From Bacillota bacterium (lineage in GTDB: Bacteria; Bacillota; UBA4882; UBA8346): 20,000 bases of DNA. Location of the stretch: assembly GCA_023415375.1 (NCBI GenBank), contig JAEZKW010000127.1, positions 1 to 20,000 of the forward strand, read 5' to 3'. Below the pieces are notes generated by a model. It was not told the DNA's origin, did no database searches, and worked only from the letters and a program-made list of their open reading frames with translations. Shown in pieces: positions 6,712 to 13,104 of the stretch (its first letter is position 1; each line of letters begins with the position of its first letter). The translations under genes and the position numbers were made by a program.

Positions 6712-6740
6712 ATTATACCTATATTTGCATGCAAAGTCAA
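6712..6740 (-). promoter_or_regulatory. Promoter of the abrB-like gene with internal palindrome
   Basis: On the minus strand TTGACT (6740-6735), a 17-bp spacer and TATAAT (6717-6712) form a near-consensus sigma-A promoter. The spacer contains the perfect 12-bp palindrome TTTGCATGCAAA (6724-6735), a candidate operator, perhaps for the AbrB protein itself. Confidence 0.75.
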
Positions 6741-6933
6741 ATTGATCCAATATGTTTTTACCTTGTATTAACAAATAAAAAATCCAGGGAAAAGTATCTT
6801 TTTGTCATATTGTCATACTAGCTATAATTTTATTTAGTAATTTTTGGGAGCGTTTTAAATAAACGTGTTTACCAGAAAGCCTTCCATTTTGGGCAAAATC
6901 TTTTTTTAAATCGGTTTCAATGACCCATGATAC
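6741..6933. other. AT-rich non-coding stretch upstream of the metS leader
   Basis: No gene is seen. A plus-strand TATAAT near 6833 with a TTGTCA 15 bp upstream, and a T run at 6901-6907 after a weak hairpin, could delimit a small transcript, but neither is strong. I would not annotate an RNA here on this evidence. Confidence 0.3.
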
Positions 6934-6962
6934 TTGACAAAGTCATCTTTTACCGGTATAGT
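6934..6962 (+). promoter_or_regulatory. Promoter of the metS T-box leader
   Basis: Perfect TTGACA (6934-6939), 17-bp spacer, TATAGT (6957-6962). Transcription would begin near 6969, just before the T-box stem I sequences. Confidence 0.8.
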
Positions 6963-6968
6963 AAATAA

Positions 6969-7226
6969 AATGGCAATATAGTTATATGCGGTCAAAAGAC
7001 GATGAAGGAAAAGTATCCGTGAGGCTTCGAATAAGAGAGTCGGGAAGGGTGGGACCCCGATCGGGCAGGCGGAAAAAATGGTTCCAGAGTCTCCGTTTTG
7101 AAATTAAGTAGGAACGGACGTTTGGTTCACGTTATGAACTCCGGAGTCTTCTTATTAAGAAGAGAACTGGGGTGGTACCACGAAGGTTAACCTCTCGTCC
7201 CCTGCTGGGCGAGGGGTTTTTATTTT
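6969..7226 (+). promoter_or_regulatory. T-box leader, methionine specific, controlling metS
   Basis: The leader binds uncharged tRNA-Met and lets transcription continue when methionine charging is low. Visible parts are the stem I segments GATGAAGGAAAAGTA (7001-7015) and AGAGAG (7034-7039), and a specifier codon ATG at 7078-7080 between GGAAAAA and GTTCC. The T-box core TGGGGTGGTACCACG spans 7168-7182. Its TGGT (7173-7176) is complementary to the ACCA end of tRNA-Met. A competing terminator follows at 7191-7226. The specifier agrees with the downstream gene, methionyl-tRNA synthetase. Confidence 0.92.
7191..7226 (+). terminator. T-box-controlled intrinsic terminator
   Basis: CCTCTCGTCCCC pairs with GGGCGAGGGG, with one bulged base, and a T run (7217-7221, then more T) follows. 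The 5' arm partly overlaps the sequence needed for the antiterminator, as expected for a T-box. Confidence 0.85.
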
Positions 7227-7415
7227 GGCCAAATCCGGATTAATCAGCATATTCGGATTTTTGGTGAATTTTCGGCATATGGAAGAGAACCCGTAAATAG
7301 GTAATTTCCAGAACGATTTTTAAATCAACAATAATCGGATGCGGGTTAAGTTGCGAATTTGGGCTAAAATAAACCGGTATAATGTCTATAAATTAACTTT
7401 GAGGAGGGATTTGAG

Positions 7416-9347
7416 ATGGGTAAATATTATATTACAACTCCGATCTATTATCCCAGTGATAACTTACACATTGGGCATGCATATGCAACAGTGAATGCAG
7501 ATGCTTTGGCACGTTATCATCGTCAAATCGGAGATGATGTTTGGTTTCTTACTGGAACAGATGAACATGGTCAGAAAATCCAGCGGAAAGCAGAGGCTGC
7601 CGGGGTTAGCCCCCAGGTGTATGTTGACCATATTGTAGCCAGTATAAGGGATCTATGGAAAAGGCTAAAGATTAGTAATGATGATTTTATTCGAACCACT
7701 GAGGAACGTCATGAAAAGGCGGTCCAAATCATTTTTGATAAATTGTACCAGCAAGGTGACATTTACAAAAGCGAGTATGAAGGATGGTATTGTACACCTT
7801 GTGAGGCCTTCTGGACTGCCAGGCAATTGAATGAAGGTAAATGCCCTGATTGTGGCCGAGAAGTTGAGCTGGTTAAAGAAGAAAGTTATTTTTTCAGAGC
7901 CTCCAAATATGCAGATCGTTTAATCCGGTATATTGAAGAAAATCCGGATTTTATTCAACCTGTATCCCGTAAAAATGAAATGTTGAATAATTTCTTAAAG
8001 CCGGGTCTGGAAGACCTCTGTGTATCCAGAACAACTTTTAATTGGGGAATTAAGGTACCCTTTGATCCGAAACATGTAGTTTATGTTTGGCTGGATGCAC
8101 TTTCAAATTATATTACGGCTCTCGGCTATCCGGAAAACCCGGATTTGTTTCAAAAATACTGGCCAGCCGATCTGCATTTAGTTGGCAAGGAGATTGTACG
8201 ATTTCATACCATTACCTGGCCCATTATCTTAATGGCTTTGGGACTACCATTACCGAAGAAGGTTTTCGGCCATGGTTGGCTGGTTCTGGATGGCGGAAAA
8301 ATGTCAAAGTCCAAAGGAAACGTAGTCGATCCATTGGTTCTCATTGAAAAGTATGGTATTGATGCTGTTCGCTATTATTTATTACGGGAAACACCCTTCG
8401 GTTCCGACGGCTCATATACGGAAGAGGCTTTAATTCTCCGAATTAATACGGACTTGGCCAATGACCTTGGTAATTTACTGCACCGGACTCTCTCAATGAT
8501 TGAAAAATTTAATGATGGTGTAATTCCCAAACCCAGTGTTTACCAGGATTTAGATCAGCAGGTTATAAAAATATCCCAGGAAAGTCTGGCCGATTTTAAG
8601 GCTGCGATGGAGAAGTTGGAGATCAATGTAGCCTTGGCCACAATTTTTAAGTTGGTAAGTCGAACCAATAAATATATTGATGAAGCAGCACCATGGGCAT
8701 TAGCTAAGAATCCGGAACTGCGGGAACGATTAAACACAGTTCTATATACCATGAGCGAAACCCTGCGGCTTATAGCTGTCTATTTGGTACCCTTTTTAGT
8801 CGAGACACCATCCAAAATATGGGAACAACTAGGTCTTTCAGGTTCCCCGGCTGACTTAGAATATTCCGATGCTGTAAAATGGGGATGGCTCAAACCCGGG
8901 ACTGTTACGAGAAAGGGAGAACCCATTTTCCCTCGTATAGAAATTGAAAAATCCAAGGAGGAACTGGCAGTGGAACAACAACCGGCAGTTCAAGAAAAAA
9001 TAACCGAAAAGAGCGATTCCGCTCAAATTACGATTGATGAATTTTCCAAGATTGACTTGCGGGTTGCTAAAGTAATTGCAGCGGAAAAGGTAGAAGGCTC
9101 TGATAAACTACTTAAACTCCGAGTCAAGGTCGGAGAAGAAGAAAGGCAGATTGTTGCTGGAATCGCATTACATTATCAGGCCAGTGATATGATTGGAAAA
9201 GAAATCGTTATCGTGGCTAATCTTAAACCGGCTAAATTACGGGGTATTTTATCCGAGGGAATGCTTTTGGCAGCTTCCAACAGTCAGGGGCAAGTTTCTT
9301 TGTTAAGGCCCGAGATGACAATTGGGGAAGGTTCTAAAGTACGTTAA
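7416..9347 (+). CDS. metS: Methionyl-tRNA synthetase (MetRS) with C-terminal tRNA-binding domain
   Basis: The enzyme charges tRNA-Met with methionine in the cytoplasm. The 643-aa protein has the class I HIGH motif at 18-21 and KMSKS at 295-299. A single zinc knuckle is made by Cys126, Cys129, Cys143 and Cys146 (CTPC ... CPDC). An anticodon-binding helical domain runs to about 510. A linker rich in E, K and Q (about 515-540) leads to a C-terminal EMAP/Trbp111-type tRNA-binding domain (about 545-643, with DLRVAKVIAAEKVEGSDKLL). That domain supports dimerisation and tRNA binding in the family. GAGGAGGG precedes the ATG. Expression is controlled by the Met T-box upstream. A TATAAT at 7379-7384 lies downstream of the T-box but lacks a good -35. 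The stop overlaps the tatD start by one base. Confidence 0.97.
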   Translation: MGKYYITTPIYYPSDNLHIGHAYATVNADALARYHRQIGDDVWFLTGTDEHGQKIQRKAEAAGVSPQVYVDHIVASIRDLWKRLKISNDDFIRTTEERHEKAVQIIFDKLYQQGDIYKSEYEGWYCTPCEAFWTARQLNEGKCPDCGREVELVKEESYFFRASKYADRLIRYIEENPDFIQPVSRKNEMLNNFLKPGLEDLCVSRTTFNWGIKVPFDPKHVVYVWLDALSNYITALGYPENPDLFQKYWPADLHLVGKEIVRFHTITWPIILMALGLPLPKKVFGHGWLVLDGGKMSKSKGNVVDPLVLIEKYGIDAVRYYLLRETPFGSDGSYTEEALILRINTDLANDLGNLLHRTLSMIEKFNDGVIPKPSVYQDLDQQVIKISQESLADFKAAMEKLEINVALATIFKLVSRTNKYIDEAAPWALAKNPELRERLNTVLYTMSETLRLIAVYLVPFLVETPSKIWEQLGLSGSPADLEYSDAVKWGWLKPGTVTRKGEPIFPRIEIEKSKEELAVEQQPAVQEKITEKSDSAQITIDEFSKIDLRVAKVIAAEKVEGSDKLLKLRVKVGEEERQIVAGIALHYQASDMIGKEIVIVANLKPAKLRGILSEGMLLAASNSQGQVSLLRPEMTIGEGSKVR

Positions 9348-10159
9348 TGTGGATTGATAGTCATACTCATCTTAATGATCAGGCTTTTCAGGAAGATTAT
9401 CCCCAGGTTATCGAAAACGCAATAACCGGCGGGGTTTCAACGATGGTGGTCGTTGGGTATGATCTTGATTCTTCGAGGCGGGCTGTGGAGTTGGCCGAGA
9501 GCTACCCTATGCTTTGGGCGGCTGTTGGAATTCATCCACAGGATGCCCGCTCCTGGGATCATGATGTCGCTCAAACGCTAGAAGCTCTCTTAAAGAAGCC
9601 TAAAGTGATTGCACTTGGGGAAATCGGCTTAGATTATCATTATCTAGATTCCCCGAACCTTGGTTCGCCGAATCTTGATTCGCCGAATCCAGATTCCCTG
9701 AAAAAAGACCAACATAGAGTCTTTTTGGAACAACTTCAGCTTGCAAAAGAGTATAATAAACCAGTTATTATTCATAATCGTGAGGCTCATCATGACACTT
9801 TCTCGTTGATAAATAAGGTGCAACTCGGCCCTGCAGGCGGAGTAATGCACTGTTTTAGCGGCAGCCGGGAAATGGCTTCACAATTTTTAAACATGGGATT
9901 GCATTTATCATTTACCGGAGTCATTACTTTCACAAATGCTGAAAAGTTAAGAAAGGTGGTTGCTGAAGTTCCTTTAGACCGCTTGCTTGTAGAGACGGAT
10001 TGCCCATATTTATCACCTTATCCTTTTCGAGGTCGGCGCAATGAACCTTTTCGGGTTGTAACTGTGGGTCAAAAATTGGCAGAGATAAAGCAATTACCGG
10101 TTGAGGAGGTAATGAACGCAACTGCTGCAAATACCAGGTCTTTATTTCAAATCGGTTAA
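9347..10159 (+). CDS. tatD: TatD-family metal-dependent hydrolase/nuclease
   Basis: TatD proteins are TIM-barrel amidohydrolase-fold enzymes, several shown to be metal-dependent DNases. The metal ligands are all visible: His6 and His8 in DSHTHL, Glu92 in GEIGLDYHY, His143 in IIHNREA, His168 in MHCFSG and Asp218 in ETDCPYLSP. The ATG overlaps the metS stop (TAATG), so it is translationally coupled, as in other Bacillota where tatD (yabD) follows metS. At 270 aa it is slightly longer than the usual 255-260. The excess is a tandem-repeat insertion at about residues 101-116 (DSPNL, GSPNL, DSPNP, then DSLKK), located after the GLDYHY motif in a loop by the active site. A TatD-linked radical SAM gene follows. 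Confidence 0.95.
   Translation: MWIDSHTHLNDQAFQEDYPQVIENAITGGVSTMVVVGYDLDSSRRAVELAESYPMLWAAVGIHPQDARSWDHDVAQTLEALLKKPKVIALGEIGLDYHYLDSPNLGSPNLDSPNPDSLKKDQHRVFLEQLQLAKEYNKPVIIHNREAHHDTFSLINKVQLGPAGGVMHCFSGSREMASQFLNMGLHLSFTGVITFTNAEKLRKVVAEVPLDRLLVETDCPYLSPYPFRGRRNEPFRVVTVGQKLAEIKQLPVEEVMNATAANTRSLFQIG
9647..9706 (+). repeat. 15-bp in-frame tandem repeat inside tatD
   Basis: Four consecutive 15-bp units begin at 9647, 9662, 9677 and 9692: GATTCCCCGAACCTT, GGTTCGCCGAATCTT, GATTCGCCGAATCCA and a decayed GATTCCCTGAAAAAA. They encode DSPNL, GSPNL, DSPNP and DSLKK. As multiples of 3 they preserve the frame. Most TatD proteins have no repeat here, so this is a recent slippage or duplication expansion. 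Confidence 0.8.
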
Positions 10160-10236
10160 TTCTATAAAGAACAGCTTAATATTTACAATTTATCCTTCTG
10201 AATATATATAAATAGTTATATTAAGGAAGTGCTTGT

Positions 10237-10863
10237 ATGCAAGAAAAATTAAACTCCAGCGACAACCTGGTAATAGCATATCCCATAAATGACGCGCTTT
10301 ATTTAAATATCACGAATCGCTGTCCCAATGCCTGTTTATTTTGCATTCGCGAGACAACCGGCGGGGTCGGTTATAACCTTTGGCTGTCCCATGAACCTTC
10401 TGTGCTTGAAATCATGAATGCAATAGAGGAATATGTCGCGCACGCGCGAAATCATTATCGGGAAATCGTTTTTTGTGGTTATGGTGAGCCTCTATTACGC
10501 CCCGAAGTAGTAAAGGAAGTCGCTGGAAAGGTAAAAGAGCACCAAGTTAGTGTAAGGCTCAATACGAATGGTTTGGCAGATTTATTTTTGGGATATGATA
10601 TTCTCCCGGAGTTAGCCGGGTTAATCGATACCGTATCTATCAGTCTAAATGCGGAAAATGCCGAGGCCTATGAAAAGTTAACGAAAACTCCTTATGGAAC
10701 CAAAGCATTTCAGGCAGTTTTAGATTTTATTCGACGTAGTAAATTGGTTATTCCGAATGTAGTTGTATCAGTCGTGCGTTATCCTGGAGTGGATATCAAG
10801 AAAGCAGCATTAATTGCCGAAGATTTAGATGTAGCTTTCCGGATCAGGGAATTGATGGAGTAA
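10237..10863 (+). CDS. TatD-linked radical SAM protein
   Basis: A 208-aa radical SAM enzyme with the cluster motif CPNACLFC (Cys29, Cys33, Cys36), preceded by YLNITNRC. The SAM-binding segment FCGYGEPLLRPEVV and the strand VSISLNAENAEAYEKL follow, then a short C-terminal barrel segment. It has only the radical SAM core and no extra C-terminal iron-sulfur (SPASM) domain. The sequence and the position right after tatD agree with the family known as radical SAM proteins linked to TatD, for which I know of no established reaction. The gap after tatD is 77 bases, and TAAGGAAG precedes the ATG, so it is probably in the metS-tatD transcript. The substrate cannot be inferred from the sequence. Confidence 0.88.
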   Translation: MQEKLNSSDNLVIAYPINDALYLNITNRCPNACLFCIRETTGGVGYNLWLSHEPSVLEIMNAIEEYVAHARNHYREIVFCGYGEPLLRPEVVKEVAGKVKEHQVSVRLNTNGLADLFLGYDILPELAGLIDTVSISLNAENAEAYEKLTKTPYGTKAFQAVLDFIRRSKLVIPNVVVSVVRYPGVDIKKAALIAEDLDVAFRIRELME

Positions 10864-10903
10864 TTAGTTTAAAGCAGGATTTTATTTTTTTAAATCGAAT
10901 TTT

Positions 10904-10922
10904 GATGATGGAAATCCTCATC
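10904..10922. repeat. Interrupted palindrome upstream of yabE
   Basis: GATGATGGAAATCCTCATC is an inverted repeat (GATGA...TCATC with an inner GGA/TCC). The loop is too small for an RNA hairpin, so a protein-binding site is more likely. It lies about 95 bases ahead of yabE. The role is unknown. Confidence 0.3.
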
Positions 10923-11017
10923 GATATTGAAAGATGTGAATTTTTATAAATATTTTGCAATTTAACCCTGTAACCGCTCTTCAAGGAGGATTTTAAATCT
11001 ATAAAAGGGGGGTCAGA

Positions 11018-12049
11018 ATGAAGGTTAGGATAATAAAAGGTCGTTGGGAAAAAAGGTTTCGTGATTATCTGTACATAGGGTTAGGTTCTGTAATGGGTGT
11101 CGCATTATTTGGTTCTGTTCTTTATATGACTGCTCTCGATAAAGTTTCTCTTCAGGTTGATGGTCATACCTATCAATGGCACACCATAAGCTCGGACGTA
11201 GATCAAGTATTGCAAGAAAAAAAAGTTGTTTTAAAAACCGGTGACAAAGTCATACCGAATTTAAAAACAGCAGTTACCGAAAATATGAAAATCCAAGTAT
11301 ACCGGGCCTTTACGGTAAAAATCAAGGCAGACGGTGAGACCAAAGAGTTCAGCACCACTGCCGAACCGGTAAAAAAGGTACTGGCTTCCGCTAAAATTAA
11401 TATCGACAAAGATGATAAGATTTCACCATCACTGGATACAGTGGTTGGCCCAGGCCAGAACATCAAAATCGTAAAGGTTCGTAGTAAACTGATTACCAAA
11501 CAGATAACCGTAAAACCGGGGACAGAATATTATAAGGACAAAGACTTGGAACGCGGAGAAGAAAAGCTAATCCGCGAAGGGAAACCAGGTTTGGTAGAGC
11601 GTCAAATGAAAGTCGTTTATGAAGACGGCAAAGTAGTTGACCGCTACAATATCTCTGAAAAAACGATTCACCCCGTAGTCAATGCAGTAGTGGCGAGAGG
11701 AATTCGTAATGTGGTGAGGACTTTAACAACATCGAGGGGGTCCTTCCGTTACGTGGAAGTAAAAAATATGGTTGCAACAGCGTATTATCCGGGGCCGGAA
11801 AGTTGCGGAAAATATGCAGCAATCGGCCAAACATATACCGGGAAAAAAGCAGGTTTTGGTTTGGTAGCAGTTGATCCCCGAGTGATTAAATTAGGTACCC
11901 AATTATACATTGAGGGCTATGGCAGAGCGGAAGCTGCCGATATTGGCGGCGCCATCAAGGGAAACCGCATCGATCTTTGCTACGAAACTTATCGTGAAGC
12001 CGCAATGTATGGGAAGAAAAAAATAAAGGTATATATTTTGGAAGAGTAG
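11018..12049 (+). CDS. yabE: YabE-like cell-wall protein: DUF348 repeats, G5 and 3D domains
   Basis: A membrane-anchored or secreted protein related to B. subtilis YabE and to resuscitation-promoting factors, thought to remodel peptidoglycan. Residues 1-17 are basic and 18-37 form a hydrophobic segment (signal anchor). Two DUF348-type repeats follow (about 44-95 and 98-150). A G5 domain (about 152-228, PGTEYYKDKDLERGEEKLIR with a GKPGLVE stretch next) comes after. The C-terminal 3D domain (about 250-342) shows its three Asp residues: Asp286 (VAVDP), Asp308 (AADIGGAIKG) and Asp319 (NRIDLC). This catalytic domain resembles MltA-type lytic transglycosylases. GGGGGGT precedes the ATG, and a second AAGGAGG lies about 30 bases upstream. 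A terminator follows. In B. subtilis rnmV and ksgA come next; here they are absent. Confidence 0.92.
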   Translation: MKVRIIKGRWEKRFRDYLYIGLGSVMGVALFGSVLYMTALDKVSLQVDGHTYQWHTISSDVDQVLQEKKVVLKTGDKVIPNLKTAVTENMKIQVYRAFTVKIKADGETKEFSTTAEPVKKVLASAKINIDKDDKISPSLDTVVGPGQNIKIVKVRSKLITKQITVKPGTEYYKDKDLERGEEKLIREGKPGLVERQMKVVYEDGKVVDRYNISEKTIHPVVNAVVARGIRNVVRTLTTSRGSFRYVEVKNMVATAYYPGPESCGKYAAIGQTYTGKKAGFGLVAVDPRVIKLGTQLYIEGYGRAEAADIGGAIKGNRIDLCYETYREAAMYGKKKIKVYILEE

Positions 12050-12076
12050 GTCTTATGGAAACGATAAAAGAATAAG

Positions 12077-12106
12077 AGACCCCGGCACATTTGGTCGGGG
12101 TTTTAA
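12077..12106 (+). terminator. Intrinsic terminator after yabE
   Basis: ACCCCG (12079-12084) pairs with CGGGGT (12096-12101), followed by TTTT and an AT-rich stretch. It ends the metS-tatD-rSAM-yabE unit. Confidence 0.8.
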
Positions 12107-12234
12107 TTATCCATAACACTGTAAACATTGTGTCTTTGAAAAGTTTATCGAATACATAATGTCGATAGAATTTCCTTTTAGAACAGCCCTTTATGAGACA
12201 AGTTTTATGTTAAAATATTTGGGAATGGCCCTCT

Positions 12235-12654
12235 TCAAGCAATTTCATGTTGAAGTTCTTTGATAAACTGATCAAACATGGCTGTTACTTTATCACTGTT
12301 TTTTCCAAGAAAATAGGCTATTTTGACCGGCGATTGGGTTGTCAGCAAACTTTCCATTGTTTGACGGAAATATTGGTAGTAATTTTTAAAGAATAATTCA
12401 AAGATGGGGAAAATATCATCCTGCCCGGGGCTGGTAACATTAATGCCGCGGGTTTGTTGGTATAGATTGAAAAGGGTTTGATAAACTTCGTCCTGGAGTT
12501 TGTTTACATCGATTGCAGTAGTTTCGGCTACTTTTTTTAAAGATTTCAATTCCAATACATCTTGGAACAATTCGCGTTCGAAAAATTCTTCCTCATCAAT
12601 TAGAGCTTTTTCAAATGCTTGACTTACATTCTCGGAGTTTAAAATATCATTCAT
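12235..12654 (-). CDS. Hypothetical helical protein, 139 aa
   Basis: I do not recognise this protein. The start is well supported by AAAGGGGGATATTCA just before the ATG. The composition is acidic and predicted all-helical, with no signal peptide or membrane segment. The N-terminal helix carries an Asp/Glu-rich stretch (about 19-30, LIDEEEFFEREL). The C-terminal half has aromatic residues (FELFFKNYYQYFRQTMESLL, about 84-103). It converges on the yabE terminator and is divergent from alaS. On the minus strand a TATAAT reads out of 12786-12801 with only a weak -35. Its general look recalls the ligand-binding half of TetR-type regulators, but no helix-turn-helix is evident and I give no function. 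Confidence 0.7.
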   Translation of the reverse strand: MNDILNSENVSQAFEKALIDEEEFFERELFQDVLELKSLKKVAETTAIDVNKLQDEVYQTLFNLYQQTRGINVTSPGQDDIFPIFELFFKNYYQYFRQTMESLLTTQSPVKIAYFLGKNSDKVTAMFDQFIKELQHEIA

Positions 12655-12833
12655 TGAATATCCCCCTTTAAAATTTTTGGTTGTGAAATGTTTTGCTCTT
12701 AGCCGGAATTTCTTGAGAAGCCGGTTCGATAGCGGTTATAATGCTACATCTCCCGCTTATTACATTATGACCCCAAGTTTGGCGAATTATACCATTTGTT
12801 TTATATGGTTGGAAATTCACATTGAAAAGGGTG

Positions 12834-12862
12834 TTGATATTAGGTTTGATTTCTATTAAAAT
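12834..12862 (+). promoter_or_regulatory. Promoter upstream of alaS
   Basis: TTGATA (12834-12839), 17-bp spacer, TAAAAT (12857-12862). The transcript would start near 12869 and carry a leader of about 235 nt that contains the palindromic element at 12937-13070. No T-box core (GGTGGNACC type) is present in this leader. Confidence 0.6.
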
Positions 12863-12936
12863 GGGATCAGTCTATGTAAATTTCGGTGTGGGAAGTAGAC
12901 ATATGGGTTTAAAAAAAGCGGGGTTGTGTAGAGAAT

Positions 12937-13070
12937 GAGGCTATCTCAAGAATACTTTAAAATGAATGAGATATGGAAACATATCAGATATACAATATAC
13001 TGCTCCAATGGATAAGCAAAAGTGCATATATTGTATATCTCTATCAATGAAATTTTTTTGAGACGGCCCC
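12937..13070. mobile_element. MITE-like palindromic element C in the alaS leader
   Basis: The ends GAGGCTATCTCAA (12937-12949) and TTGAGACGGCCCC (13058-13070) are imperfect inverted repeats of the same type as the elements at 3756 and 6356. Inside is a perfect 14-bp inverted repeat, AGATATACAATATA (12986-12999) with TATATTGTATATCT (13027-13040). The 134-bp nested palindrome has no coding capacity. It resembles a non-autonomous element, although target-site duplications are not obvious. As RNA it would form a long hairpin just ahead of the alaS ribosome site. Confidence 0.55.
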
Positions 13071-13104
13071 TTTTTTGCCGATTACCAATATAGGAGTGAA
13101 TGGA

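Noticed and set aside
10864..11017. Cyclic di-AMP (ydaO-type) riboswitch ahead of yabE
   Set aside because: Such riboswitches often precede cell-wall genes of this kind, but the gap is only about 150 bases, AT-rich, and lacks the conserved core segments.
13075..13104. Longer alaS start at TTG 13075
   Set aside because: It has no ribosome site and adds residues not found in AlaRS; TTG 13105 has AGGAG at good spacing.
12869..13104. T-box riboswitch in the alaS leader
   Set aside because: No GGTGGNACC core or Ala specifier context is present; the structure there is the palindromic element.
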